Part shown: positions 34,972 through 44,641 of the stretch, piece by piece
Layout: each line of letters opens with the position of its first letter
How positions within the stretch are numbered: position 1 is the stretch's first letter
Source: Phycisphaerales bacterium
GTDB taxonomy: Bacteria; Planctomycetota; Phycisphaerae; Phycisphaerales; UBA1924
Length of the DNA: 64,000 bases
Assembly (NCBI GenBank): GCA_029260295.1
Contig: JAJDDN010000008.1
Location: forward strand, 620,001-684,000
Direction: 5' to 3'
The notes under the pieces: model-generated
The model's input: only the letters and a program-made list of their open reading frames with translations
Databases searched by the model: none
What the model was told of the DNA's origin: nothing
Program-made: the position numbers and the translations under genes

Positions 34972-35001
34972 GCGGCTCCAGAGCTGAAGCTCTGGAGCCG
35001 C
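34972..35001. repeat. Perfect 13-bp hairpin, probable terminator
   Basis: GCGGCTCCAGAGC (34972-34984) and GCTCTGGAGCCGC (34989-35001) are perfect complements around TGAA. It lies past the end of the leftward EndA-type gene (stop at 35063), and on that strand a modest T-rich stretch follows. It is the strongest hairpin in the window and could also be a dispersed repeat unit. Confidence 0.75.
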
Positions 35002-35062
35002 GAAGATTGAACTCAGTTCATTCTGTAGATTGGATTGTTCGGCACCTGAACCAAATGAGGTA

Positions 35063-36790
35063 TTACGGGCACCCCTCCGAGAACGCGGTGAGGAATGTTG
35101 AGATATCGAAGAAGTCAAAGTTCAGATCGCCATTGAGATCGGCGGCTGGGTCCGAGTTCACGAATGCCGTGAGGAAGGCGGCAATATCGAAGAAATCGAG
35201 TTGACCTTGTGGTGGTGCAAAGTCAGCTATGCCGCAGGACACGATGGCGACTTCACCGATGAGGTTCACAATAAGATCATCACCGGCAGCTGTCGGTCCA
35301 AAGAGCGACTCGTCGTTGACCGCTCTGAAGGTATAGGTCGCCGAGAATGAGCCAGCAGCAGCGTCTGAGAGGATTGCCTGAATGCTCTGGCTTGACTGAG
35401 CCGGGATTGATGTGACCGATGAGAAATCTGTGGTCAGCACCGCGGTATCGCCGGTGGCAGAAACAAACTGGACATCCATCGGGGCGCCTGTTCCGGATTC
35501 CGCGATATTGACGAACTCGATGTTCTGCATAGCGTTTCCAGCCCCCAGAGCGATTAGACCAAAGTCGATGTTAATCTCATGGAGATCACTGCCAGAGTCT
35601 AAAGAGCCATTTGATGGGTTGAAGATGTTGATTTCAACGGTGATGATGTCATCGCCGTCGTTATGACCGTTGCCAGCCCCGCCTTGGGTGGTGACATCGA
35701 GGTTGTCGATGACGACCTGCTCGACGGAAATCGAGGCTGAGTCGGACGCGCCAACTGGCAATGAAATCGAGAACTGGCTCGAATCGCTGGGGGTGTTCAT
35801 GGGGAACGCATTCGGATTGCCCCAGACGGAGGTTTCAATGCCTGCTGACGGCGTTACGGTGTAATAGGTGCCATCGCTGCCGTTTTTGTTGATGGTGACG
35901 GGGACTGAGGCAAGGGAGCCTCCTACGAGAGCGTTGAACTCTACGGTCATTGCTGAGGAGCCATCAGCGTTTGCAGCCCCGCCAAGCCAGAGGGTCGAAT
36001 CGTTGCTCTGATCGACATAGATCGACCAGACATACTCTGGGTGATCGATAAAGGCGTTTCGGTTGTTGGTGAAAAAGAACGGGTTGTAGGCCACATCGGA
36101 CACCGCGTGGTTGCGACGGCGTTCAAAGGTGTCTGGTGCATCGAGGTAATGCCAAGCGAGAAGGGCGTTCAAATCGCCCATCTGGTTGCCTGAGGGCAAC
36201 CCGTTAACGAGCGAGAGCCCCAGTGAGGTCCAACGAGTATCGGAATAGAAGAGGCTGCGGGCGATATCGCCCTTGTCTACATCGCCTGGGAAGTAGTATG
36301 TCCCGAGGCTTCCGAAGCCCCCGATTGTTGCTGCCATTCCAAAGGGTTTGTTGCTTCTGGAGGAGTTAATGGAGGGATTTGCGGGGCGGAGGGCATGCGG
36401 GTCGCCCAGGTTGCCACGAGCCGAGTTTGAGGCACTTCCCGGCTGGCGAGACTGTGGCCAGACATGCTCGCGGTTCCAGGTGGAACCCTGATCCCAGATC
36501 GCGGAAACCGAGGCCCCGTTGTAGACCAAGAGGATATTTCCGAGAACATTGGGGTCTTCGTCGATTGATCGCGACATTACGCGAAAATCGCCGTAGGTGC
36601 GTTGGATATGACCTGCAGACATAGCGCTGGTCAGCTGTGACTTGAGGGTTGATCCGGTACCTGTAGCACCGCTGTAGTAGCTCACTGGCGGATCGTACTG
36701 ATCGGCCCCGATCGCTGTGCCCGCTGTTGCGAGCAACAGGAACATGGTTTGCGTGGCAGAAATGGACATGGTTTTTTTGGATGGCTTCAT
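35063..36790 (-). CDS. Secreted endonuclease I (EndA) with GC-type dockerin tail
   Basis: The product has 575 residues from ATG 36790, with GGAGAG upstream and a following signal segment. The nuclease domain (about residues 30-250) has the beta-beta-alpha-metal motif STWNREHVWPQSRQPG and the partner HALRPANPSINSSRSNKPFG. Family members cut double-stranded DNA nonspecifically outside the cell. Beta-rich domains follow (VVIDNLDVTTQG and others). The C-terminus has two DFFDIAxFLTAF repeats separated by DPAADLNGD and ends GCP. It is probably used to degrade environmental DNA for nutrients. Confidence 0.9.
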   Translation of the reverse strand: MKPSKKTMSISATQTMFLLLATAGTAIGADQYDPPVSYYSGATGTGSTLKSQLTSAMSAGHIQRTYGDFRVMSRSIDEDPNVLGNILLVYNGASVSAIWDQGSTWNREHVWPQSRQPGSASNSARGNLGDPHALRPANPSINSSRSNKPFGMAATIGGFGSLGTYYFPGDVDKGDIARSLFYSDTRWTSLGLSLVNGLPSGNQMGDLNALLAWHYLDAPDTFERRRNHAVSDVAYNPFFFTNNRNAFIDHPEYVWSIYVDQSNDSTLWLGGAANADGSSAMTVEFNALVGGSLASVPVTINKNGSDGTYYTVTPSAGIETSVWGNPNAFPMNTPSDSSQFSISLPVGASDSASISVEQVVIDNLDVTTQGGAGNGHNDGDDIITVEINIFNPSNGSLDSGSDLHEINIDFGLIALGAGNAMQNIEFVNIAESGTGAPMDVQFVSATGDTAVLTTDFSSVTSIPAQSSQSIQAILSDAAAGSFSATYTFRAVNDESLFGPTAAGDDLIVNLIGEVAIVSCGIADFAPPQGQLDFFDIAAFLTAFVNSDPAADLNGDLNFDFFDISTFLTAFSEGCP

Positions 36791-37092
36791 ACGAACAACT
36801 CTCCGCAGCACAAATCGGATGGATCCGATTGTGGTGTTCTGGTCAATGTGTTGAAAGCGAATAGGCAAATGCCAATTGTCGGTTAGGATACGGCTGACTC
36901 AACCAGCATACACGACAAATGGCTTTTCACATCGGAATTTGTCTGGTTTTATGCCGAATTTCGGCGTTATCGGGATGTATAAGGTGTGGGCTGTTTTCTC
37001 ATTGATTTTCAAACATTTACCTGTTTGTGTATTTTACTTTGATGGAATTTCGCGTGATGCGGGATGCCCAACAATCACCTACTATGATGATC
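36791..37092. other. 302-base divergent intergenic region
   Basis: The region lies between the leftward EndA-type gene and the rightward AddB-like gene. It should hold both promoters, but I find no good match. In-frame ATGs at 37027, 37042, 37057 and 37084 could extend the AddB-like protein leftward. I see no RNA gene. Confidence 0.4.
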
Positions 37093-40020
37093 ATGGATAT
37101 TCGGTGTACACGACATTTTTTAGGCTGGGATCAACCATCGCTCGACAACGCGGCTCGATGGATTCTTGATCGCTATCTCCAAGATTCTGAGCTGGATCTG
37201 AGCGATCTCCATGTCGTCCTCCCGGGACGAAGGGCTGCGCGGGCACTGCTGGGCAATCTTGTTGACCTCTCCGAAAAGCATGGCTGTGTCCTGATTCCTC
37301 CGATCACCCTGACCCCACTTGAAATCCCTGCATCAATGATCAATATTGTTGGGGCTGGGTTATCTGGAGGGCTGGGAACCCACGCTTCTCCGATCTCCCA
37401 AAGACTTGCTTGGATCGAAGCAATCCAATCCATTGATGCCAGCAAACTCACAGGGCTCCTTCCAAACGCTCCAGAACCAGACGATTGGGACCAGTGGATC
37501 GGGATCGGTGGCTGGATCGGGGGTTTATCGGACGAACTCTGCGATGCCGGGTTGAGGATCAATGAGGTAGCCGATCGTGGTGCCCTGATTCTCGATGAAA
37601 CTGAATCGGAACGATGGGACGCACTTGGGGATGTTCAGGATCATTACGAGCGCATACTCAAAGGGCTCGGGATCGTTGACGATCGGTTAGTCGCACTGGA
37701 TCACTCTTTCGATGATGAGCTGGCGAACAGCAGTGCTCAACAATTCATTTTTATTGGCCTACCGGAGCTGGGTTCGATCGCTCGAAGTGCGGTTGAACTG
37801 GCGGGGTGCATAGTTGACTCATTGATCTTTGCTCCAGAAATCCTGGCCGATCGCTTTGATGAGTATGGATGTGTACTCACGGATCAATGGCTCAAAGCAG
37901 ACATTGATATTGATGAAAACCGTATTCTCTTTGAAGACACCCCTTCGGATATGTGCGAGCAGGCATTGGCCCAACTCGCACTGCGGGGAGAACGAATGGG
38001 GAATGATGCAATCGATTCATCATCATGCGTCATCGGGCTCGCTGACGAAACACTGATCGGTTCGCTCCGTCAGCACGCGAGCCTAGCCGGCCCCAATCTC
38101 GGGATCGAGCTCCACGCGCCGATGGGACAGAACGCATCGAGTACACCCCCGGGGCAGCTCATTGCTTTACTACAAGCCTATCTGAGAAATCAGACCTTCG
38201 ATTCACTCGCTGACCTTTCAAGGCACCCAGTGACCGAACATGCTATTGCAACTCAATATTTTGATTCTGAACCCGACAACACGCGACCCGCGGCATGGTG
38301 GCTCAGTGCGATTGATCAGATACACCAAGATCATATGCTGACCAACACAATTCAAGTCCCTGCTGGTGCTCATCCACAGCTTCAAGAGCAGGTCGCCTTT
38401 GTAATCAGAGTAATCTCTGAGTTGCTTGAGCCACTGCTCGTATCGCCTGGACAAGATCGGACTGTTGTCGAGTGGGCGAACCGGCTCTCAGATACACTGG
38501 GACATTTGTATAAGGATATTGAGCTTGATGTTCAGTCCCAGCACGATGGTCCAACAATCGAAGGGCTCAAAGCGATTCGACGGACGCTCGATGAAATCAA
38601 CGACGCGGATAAAACTGGCCAGTTGATGCCTGTGACCAGTTCGCAATCGGCGATGGCACTGATTCTTGATCGGCTCGGCGAGATTATGCTAGCAGAGAAC
38701 ATAAATCGGGACGCTATCGAGACGCTTGGGTGGCTCGAGCTCCCGCTCGATCCGTCGCCGATTTGCATCGTGGTTGGGATGAGTGAATCGTGCGTACCAG
38801 GCTCGGTGACTCATGACCCGCTGCTTCCGGGCTCGCTAAGAAACGAGCTCTCAATGAGCACCAATGATGATCGCCTTGCCCGTGATACATTCCTGATGAC
38901 GGGGATCCATGCCTCGCGGGACGCGGTGTTCATGTGCGCCAGAAATGGCGACAAGAACGACCCGGTCACCCCAAGCCGATTGCTACTGAGGGCATCGGGT
39001 GCTGCGCTTGCCAAACGCCTTGGACGGTTTGTGGATCCGTCGGTTGATCAGCCTTCTAGACACTCTCTGGCAAAGGAAACGGGCCATGGATTATGCAATC
39101 AATACAGGAAGACCCTGCGGGTATGTGGGGATTATGTTGCACCGGAATCGATGAGCGTGACGGATTTTGATGCCTTTCTGCGTTCCCCCGCCCAATGGTA
39201 TCTTGAACGCAAACTCAGGCTTCGAGAGATTGATACCGGTACACGCGAACTTTCGCCTTCACATTTAGGGTCACTCATCCATTCGATACTCGAAGCGTTC
39301 GGCAAAGACGAAACGATGCGTAATCTCGATGACCCCGATTCGATCAATGATGCATTGATTCATCTGCTCGATCTAGAAACCAAATCGCAGTTCGGGACAA
39401 TGCCCACGGCTGCGGTTGCTGTCCAAACGCAGCTCCTTCACCCCCGGCTTGGGTGGTTTGCGACCCAGCAGGCATTGCGACGGCGTCAAGGCTGGAGCAT
39501 TGCTCACACGGAATGGTCGCCTGAAAAATCCTCGCAGATCTCGATCCTGGTCGACGGAGTCCCGATGGGATTAAGTGGAAAGATTGATCGGATCGACACC
39601 CACGAGGACGGTCGGTTCGCGGTGATCGATTATAAAACAGGCAAAGTTGAGGATGCTCTCAAAGCACATCAGAAGAAAGACACCTGGCTCAAGCTGCAGC
39701 TCCCGCTTTACCGGTTTCTTGTTCATCAACTCGTCGGAAACCATGAACTCTTGCTCGGGTACGCGGGGTTGCCTTCGATCGCAGATGAGGAGGTCTGGAA
39801 GTTTGCCGATTGGGATCAAGACGAGCTGGACTCCGCCGATGAAACCGCTCGCCAAATAATCCGGAGGGTTCGGGAGATGTCGCCGGGCGATGTTCTGGAT
39901 CTAGGTGACTCTCCGCCAGATGCAGGCATACTAGGGTTTATAACGGGTCAACGGTTTGATGTCGGCGGGCATGAGCAGGTTCGCGAATCTGAGACTGAGG
40001 AAACGGGGGTGGCTCTTTGA
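37093..40020 (+). CDS. addB: AddB-like subunit with PD-(D/E)XK nuclease domain
   Basis: The product has about 975 residues. The start is uncertain; ATG 37093 gives MDIRCTRHFLGWDQPSL, which matches the usual N-terminus of such proteins. The N-terminal helicase-like part has a degenerate P-loop (VVLPGRRAARAL), as in AddB and RexB. The C-terminal RecB-family nuclease motif is GLSGKIDRID...FAVIDYKTGK. The region where Fe-S AddB proteins carry Cys instead has FDAFLRSPAQWYLERKL, so no iron-sulfur cluster is expected. With the next gene it would resect double-strand breaks. It overlaps that gene by four bases. Confidence 0.85.
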   Translation: MDIRCTRHFLGWDQPSLDNAARWILDRYLQDSELDLSDLHVVLPGRRAARALLGNLVDLSEKHGCVLIPPITLTPLEIPASMINIVGAGLSGGLGTHASPISQRLAWIEAIQSIDASKLTGLLPNAPEPDDWDQWIGIGGWIGGLSDELCDAGLRINEVADRGALILDETESERWDALGDVQDHYERILKGLGIVDDRLVALDHSFDDELANSSAQQFIFIGLPELGSIARSAVELAGCIVDSLIFAPEILADRFDEYGCVLTDQWLKADIDIDENRILFEDTPSDMCEQALAQLALRGERMGNDAIDSSSCVIGLADETLIGSLRQHASLAGPNLGIELHAPMGQNASSTPPGQLIALLQAYLRNQTFDSLADLSRHPVTEHAIATQYFDSEPDNTRPAAWWLSAIDQIHQDHMLTNTIQVPAGAHPQLQEQVAFVIRVISELLEPLLVSPGQDRTVVEWANRLSDTLGHLYKDIELDVQSQHDGPTIEGLKAIRRTLDEINDADKTGQLMPVTSSQSAMALILDRLGEIMLAENINRDAIETLGWLELPLDPSPICIVVGMSESCVPGSVTHDPLLPGSLRNELSMSTNDDRLARDTFLMTGIHASRDAVFMCARNGDKNDPVTPSRLLLRASGAALAKRLGRFVDPSVDQPSRHSLAKETGHGLCNQYRKTLRVCGDYVAPESMSVTDFDAFLRSPAQWYLERKLRLREIDTGTRELSPSHLGSLIHSILEAFGKDETMRNLDDPDSINDALIHLLDLETKSQFGTMPTAAVAVQTQLLHPRLGWFATQQALRRRQGWSIAHTEWSPEKSSQISILVDGVPMGLSGKIDRIDTHEDGRFAVIDYKTGKVEDALKAHQKKDTWLKLQLPLYRFLVHQLVGNHELLLGYAGLPSIADEEVWKFADWDQDELDSADETARQIIRRVREMSPGDVLDLGDSPPDAGILGFITGQRFDVGGHEQVRESETEETGVAL

Positions 40021-43000
40021 ATCATCAACCGATTTCAGAATCAACCTCCCCGCACACGATCGTGCGTGCCTCTGCTGGATCAGGGAAGACCTACGAGTTG
40101 ACCAGCTCATTTATAGCCCACCTCCTTTCTGGGGAAGATCCATCTGGGATGTTGGCGACGACCTTTACACGGGCCGCGGCAGGTGAAATTCTGCACCGGG
40201 TGCTCGGCCGGCTCAGTGCGGGTGTGCTTGATGAGGGCTCTCTTTCAGAACTCCGAACCGCGGTCAATGACCCTGATCTTTCACATGAGCAATGCGATCA
40301 TGTACTTACTCTTCTTGTCCATCAGCTCCATCGTCTGTCGATCATGACCATCGATTCTTTTTTTTCAAGGATGGCCAGCTCGTTTAGCCTCGAGCTTGGA
40401 CTCCCGATGAGTTACAGGCTTATCGAAGACGATGAAGAAGAATCACTGCGGGAAGAAAGTGTCGATCAGGCAATCCATGAATGTTCGAGCAGTGAAATGG
40501 TGGAGTTTCTTCGGTCCCTACAGGGCGAGCGGGTTCAGATGCAGACCCACAGCGCGATCATGAAAGCCGTCGGATATGGGTATGCGATGTACATGGCCAC
40601 CAACGCGGATGCAACGATTTGGAACACCATCGAGCCCGTTGGACACCAGATGAGCACCGCCGATCTGGACATCGCACTAACCGAGGTTGAAAGGGCTTCG
40701 ATTCCAACATCGAAATCCACCGGGAAGCCCAACGGGCACTGGGCTAATGCCAAATCCAAATGCATCGGCACGATCCGGACCTGCTCATGGGCCGATATGC
40801 TCGGCGGCGGACTCGGCGGGGTTGTTCTTAAGGGGATTCTCACGGGAGACACCCCTACCTACCACAGGCTTGATATCACTGCCGATTTGTTTGAGTCACT
40901 CAAACCAATCGTTGAACATGCCCGTTATGTGCTTAGCCAGGAGCATATCAACCGAACACAGGCTGTCTTCACCCTGATGAGTCGCTTTGATCATGCGTAC
41001 AGAGCGGCCAAGATGTCCAGCGGACGACTGAGCTACGAAGACCCGCCCCGCTTGCTCAATGAAGCGGGAGTCACCGGCGAGCTCGAACACCTGTACTACC
41101 GTCTTGATGCTTCGATCCGGCATGTGATGCTCGATGAGTTTCAAGACACCTCTATGCCTCAGTTTAACCTGATCGAACCAATTATTGACGAGCTCCTGAG
41201 TCAAGAATCTGAGGGACGATCGGTATTTGTTGTTGGTGATATCAAGCAATCGCTCTACACATGGAGGCAGGCCGAACCCAAGCTTTTGGGAGCTCTGACA
41301 AACCGGTGGGAAGTGTTTGGCGAGAAATCACTTTCAAAGTCTTGGCGATCATCGCCGGTTATCCTCGATGCGGTCAACGCTGTATTTGGCGACCTTCAGA
41401 GCAACGACGCAATGAACTCCAAAGAGGTTGGTGCCCTGGCCGCCACAAACTGGGACACTGACTATGAAACGCATGAGGCAGCCAAGGAAGAACTCCCTGG
41501 ATATGTCAGCCTGAGTGTCGCTGATGGTGATGAAGAAGATGAATCAGACGACACCCAAAGGGTTCTCTGGTCGTGCGCCGGGCGTGTGGCTGAGGCCAGG
41601 GCCCAATCACCCGATGCATCAATCGCGATCCTTGTGCGTCAGGGAAAGCACATCTATCCGCTGCTGGGAATGCTTAAGAAATTAGGAATTGACGCCTGTG
41701 AAGATCGGGGGAATCCGCTGGTCGACGCGCCTTCTGTGGCCGCGGCCGTGTCCATGCTAGAACTGATCGACCATCCGTCAAACTCGGCGGCACTGTATCA
41801 TGTCCGCTCAACGCCGCTGGGGAATATCGTGGGGCTCGACAATCCCAATCGGGTCGGAAGCGTGACTTCTGATCTTCGCCGCCAAATCTCATTGCAGGGA
41901 TGTGTCCCCGTGCTCACCCAGTGGCTCAAGGCGACTGCCCACTCGATGGATCAACGCGGATTCACCCGATTTACCCAGCTCATCGAACTCGCGGGCCAGC
42001 TCCAAGACAACGGTAGACCCGGAGCGGCGACGCTCGCGATGGTTGCCCAGAGCCGAAAGATCGATGAGCCGGGCCACGCCCCCGTGCGGATCATCACGAT
42101 CCATCGTTCCAAGGGGCTCGAGTTCGATGTGGTTGTGATGCCACTGCTTGGTCAATCATGGCAGATCCGGCCTGATACTATTTTATCGAAACGGGATGTA
42201 CCCCTCGGGCCGATCACCAGGGTCACTCGGTATCCCAGCGAGGTGATGCGAGCCGTTCATCCAGATCTCAAGGACATCTACGACCAATCCATGATTGGCC
42301 AAATAAATGAGGAACTCTGCTGCTTGTATGTCGCGATGACCCGCGCCAAAGTCTCATTGCAGATGGTTGTCCCTTCTGACAGAGAAGGCCTGAGCGGGGA
42401 CCCAGTGGGAAAGTATTCACTCAAACCCGCGCACTTTATCCGTGCCGCACTATCGCCTGATTTGGCTGCTTCACCTGGAGCAACACTGTATGAACTTGCG
42501 AGCGATCAAGGCTGGCCCGAAGGGATCCAAACCGAGAACACACAAACCAATGCCCCACCGCCGATTCCTGTTACACTCCGAATCAAAGCACCCCAGCGAC
42601 TCCGCGCGGGACAACTTATGGCGGCCGCACCCTCGTCTGAGCACAACACAACTGAAGTTTCCGCGGCTTCACTGCTCTGTAACCCGGACTTTGGTCAGAC
42701 TGCCCGCGATTACGGCGAATGTGTCCATGCGGCCTTTGAACAGTTTGATTGGCTTGGCACCAAGCCTGACGATGCTGAACTGTATGATTTACTCACGCGG
42801 ACTGGGCATGATCCTGACACGATCAAAGAGGCTCTCAAGGAACTCAACCGGGCGGTCGAATCTGGTCCGATCCAAGAAATCTTTGACTTACAACGATGGA
42901 TCACCAATCACCCAGACTCAAACTCGATGCCCCCATGCGTCCACCACGAGCGCCCGTTTGCGGTGCGAATGGGCAAGCCCGGGAAAGAACGATTGGTTCA

Positions 43001-43247
43001 GGGACGCTTTGATCGGCTTGTGGTTGGACGGGATGGCACCCGCGTAATCAATGCCCAGATTATTGATTACAAAACGGATCGCGGTGCTAGAGGACTCGAA
43101 GCGAGCAAGCTCGCTGAGTTTGCTATGAAACATCAGCCTCAGATGAATGCGTATCGGACAGCTGCTGCATCGATGTATGGGCTCGAAGAAACTGCGATTG
43201 AAATCGCATTGATATTCACGGCCGCCCCCGGAGTGGTTTATCTTTGA
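40017..43247 (+). CDS. addA: AddA-like UvrD/RecB helicase-nuclease
   Basis: The 1076-residue ATP-dependent helicase has Walker A ASAGSGKT (residues 18-25), the Walker B region MLDEFQDTS, motif III/IV VVGDIKQSLYTWRQAEP, motif V TIHRSKGLEFDVVVMP and motif VI LYVAMTRAK. The C-terminal PD-(D/E)XK nuclease shows QGRFDRLV...QIIDYKTD. This matches AddA of AddAB recombination machines. The TTG start overlaps the AddB-like stop (TTGA), giving translational coupling and fixed stoichiometry. A nitrilase-family gene follows at 18 bases. Confidence 0.93.
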   Translation: MNHQPISESTSPHTIVRASAGSGKTYELTSSFIAHLLSGEDPSGMLATTFTRAAAGEILHRVLGRLSAGVLDEGSLSELRTAVNDPDLSHEQCDHVLTLLVHQLHRLSIMTIDSFFSRMASSFSLELGLPMSYRLIEDDEEESLREESVDQAIHECSSSEMVEFLRSLQGERVQMQTHSAIMKAVGYGYAMYMATNADATIWNTIEPVGHQMSTADLDIALTEVERASIPTSKSTGKPNGHWANAKSKCIGTIRTCSWADMLGGGLGGVVLKGILTGDTPTYHRLDITADLFESLKPIVEHARYVLSQEHINRTQAVFTLMSRFDHAYRAAKMSSGRLSYEDPPRLLNEAGVTGELEHLYYRLDASIRHVMLDEFQDTSMPQFNLIEPIIDELLSQESEGRSVFVVGDIKQSLYTWRQAEPKLLGALTNRWEVFGEKSLSKSWRSSPVILDAVNAVFGDLQSNDAMNSKEVGALAATNWDTDYETHEAAKEELPGYVSLSVADGDEEDESDDTQRVLWSCAGRVAEARAQSPDASIAILVRQGKHIYPLLGMLKKLGIDACEDRGNPLVDAPSVAAAVSMLELIDHPSNSAALYHVRSTPLGNIVGLDNPNRVGSVTSDLRRQISLQGCVPVLTQWLKATAHSMDQRGFTRFTQLIELAGQLQDNGRPGAATLAMVAQSRKIDEPGHAPVRIITIHRSKGLEFDVVVMPLLGQSWQIRPDTILSKRDVPLGPITRVTRYPSEVMRAVHPDLKDIYDQSMIGQINEELCCLYVAMTRAKVSLQMVVPSDREGLSGDPVGKYSLKPAHFIRAALSPDLAASPGATLYELASDQGWPEGIQTENTQTNAPPPIPVTLRIKAPQRLRAGQLMAAAPSSEHNTTEVSAASLLCNPDFGQTARDYGECVHAAFEQFDWLGTKPDDAELYDLLTRTGHDPDTIKEALKELNRAVESGPIQEIFDLQRWITNHPDSNSMPPCVHHERPFAVRMGKPGKERLVQGRFDRLVVGRDGTRVINAQIIDYKTDRGARGLEASKLAEFAMKHQPQMNAYRTAAASMYGLEETAIEIALIFTAAPGVVYL

Positions 43248-43265
43248 TCAACCTTAGGATTTACT

Positions 43266-44054
43266 ATGCGTGCACATCTTGTCCAACTTGACATCCAGTG
43301 GGAATCACCTGAAGCAAACTTCGAACGCGTTTGTTCACTTATCGATTCAGCAAACACACAGGCCGGCGATCTGATCGCACTACCGGAGCTCTTTGATTCT
43401 GGCTTTACACTCAACACACAACACTCGTGTGATTCCAGCGGCCGGACCATCGCGTTCCTTGCCGAGCTCGCTAACGAAACCGGGTGCCTTGTCCATGGGT
43501 CCAGAGCCATCATGCCTCCGAACTCTGAGCACGCATTGAACTGCGCCACTGTGATGGGGCCGGGATCGACCGATCCGATCTGCGAATACTACAAGATCCA
43601 TCCGTTTTCGATCGGGAAGGAACTCGAAGCATATCAGGGGGGCAGTGAACTCTTTGAGTACACACTGGGAGCCGACAAGAACGCGATCCGGGTGTGCCCG
43701 GCAATCTGCTACGATCTGCGGTTCCCTGAACTGTTCCGCAAATGTGTTGCCGGGGGAGCCGAGATGTTTGTACTGGGAGCCAACTGGCCGGTCGCACGAC
43801 AGCACCATTGGCGTACGCTTCTAATTGCTCGTGCTATCGAGAATCAGGCGTTCGTTTTGGGAATCAATCGGTGCGGGGATGACCCGAGTCTGCATTACGC
43901 GGGTGGTACAATCGCGATCGGGCCCAAGGGTGAAATCCTCGGAGAACTCAAGGACCAGCAAGATGTGTTGAGCGTCGAGATTGATCCTTCACTGGTTCAC
44001 CAGTGGCGAAAAAAATTCCCCGCTATCAACGATGTGAAGATTCGGTCATTCTGA
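43266..44054 (+). CDS. Carbon-nitrogen hydrolase (omega-amidase/Nit-type)
   Basis: The 262-residue product has the nitrilase-superfamily triad Glu41 (ALPELF), Lys110 (YYKIHPF) and Cys148 (AICYDLRFPELFR). The Nit2/omega-amidase branch is favoured by the size and by PFSIGKELEAYQGG. Typical substrates are alpha-ketoglutaramate or deaminated glutathione, which would make it a metabolite-repair enzyme. It is the last gene of the AddAB unit. No functional link to recombination is apparent. Confidence 0.9.
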   Translation: MRAHLVQLDIQWESPEANFERVCSLIDSANTQAGDLIALPELFDSGFTLNTQHSCDSSGRTIAFLAELANETGCLVHGSRAIMPPNSEHALNCATVMGPGSTDPICEYYKIHPFSIGKELEAYQGGSELFEYTLGADKNAIRVCPAICYDLRFPELFRKCVAGGAEMFVLGANWPVARQHHWRTLLIARAIENQAFVLGINRCGDDPSLHYAGGTIAIGPKGEILGELKDQQDVLSVEIDPSLVHQWRKKFPAINDVKIRSF

Positions 44055-44062
44055 GTGTGCAT

Positions 44063-44088
44063 AAAAAAACACCCGCTCGAAACGGGTG
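44063..44088. terminator. Terminator shared by convergent nitrilase and rplS
   Basis: CACCCG (44070-44075) pairs with CGGGTG (44083-44088). On the minus strand a run of seven T follows, so it mainly ends rplS. On the plus strand the T-rich tail is weaker. Confidence 0.82.
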
Positions 44089-44111
44089 CTTGTCTTGGTT
44101 TATTGAGTCGC

Positions 44112-44504
44112 TTACTTGTTCACGACTGACATGCCTTCGACATGCTTCATGCCACGACGGCGATCGCGGAGGCGACGGGACTTACCAACGCGGTCACGCA
44201 GGAAGTACAGCTTCGCTCGGCGGGCATCGGCACGACGGATCACTTCGATCTTGGAGATCATCGGTGAGTTCATAGGCCAGGTCCGCTCGACACCAACTTC
44301 GCCAACAATACGACGGACGGTGATCATCTCGTTGATGCCGGCACCTTTGCGGGAGATCAGTGTCCCAGAAAAGACCTGGATGCGTTCTTTTTGACCTTCA
44401 ACAATCCGCACATGGACATTGATGTTGTCGCCAACATCGAAACGGGGTAGATCCGCTTTGAGTGCCTCGGCGTTGACGGATTCGATGAGTTTCTGCGTGT
44501 CCAT
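44112..44504 (-). CDS. rplS: 50S ribosomal protein L19
   Basis: The 130-residue protein lies at the 30S-50S interface. Signature stretches are FDVGDNINVHVRIVEG, RIQVFSGTLISRKG and IEVIRRADARRAKLYFLRDRVGK. AGAGGA precedes the ATG at 44504. In most bacteria it ends the rpsP-rimM-trmD operon. Here it stands alone, with rpsP and trmD about 3 kb away. Confidence 0.98.
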   Translation of the reverse strand: MDTQKLIESVNAEALKADLPRFDVGDNINVHVRIVEGQKERIQVFSGTLISRKGAGINEMITVRRIVGEVGVERTWPMNSPMISKIEVIRRADARRAKLYFLRDRVGKSRRLRDRRRGMKHVEGMSVVNK

Positions 44505-44641
44505 AAGTCAATCCTCTGGTGCGCCTGCACTTGCAAGCGGGACCGCAAGGGTAGGCCCTCGGGTATTGAGAGTCGAGCCTGAATCGCCGTTAAGCCGCCT
44601 CAAACACCTCTCTCAACCAATATTTGGCCCTAAACTCCGTC

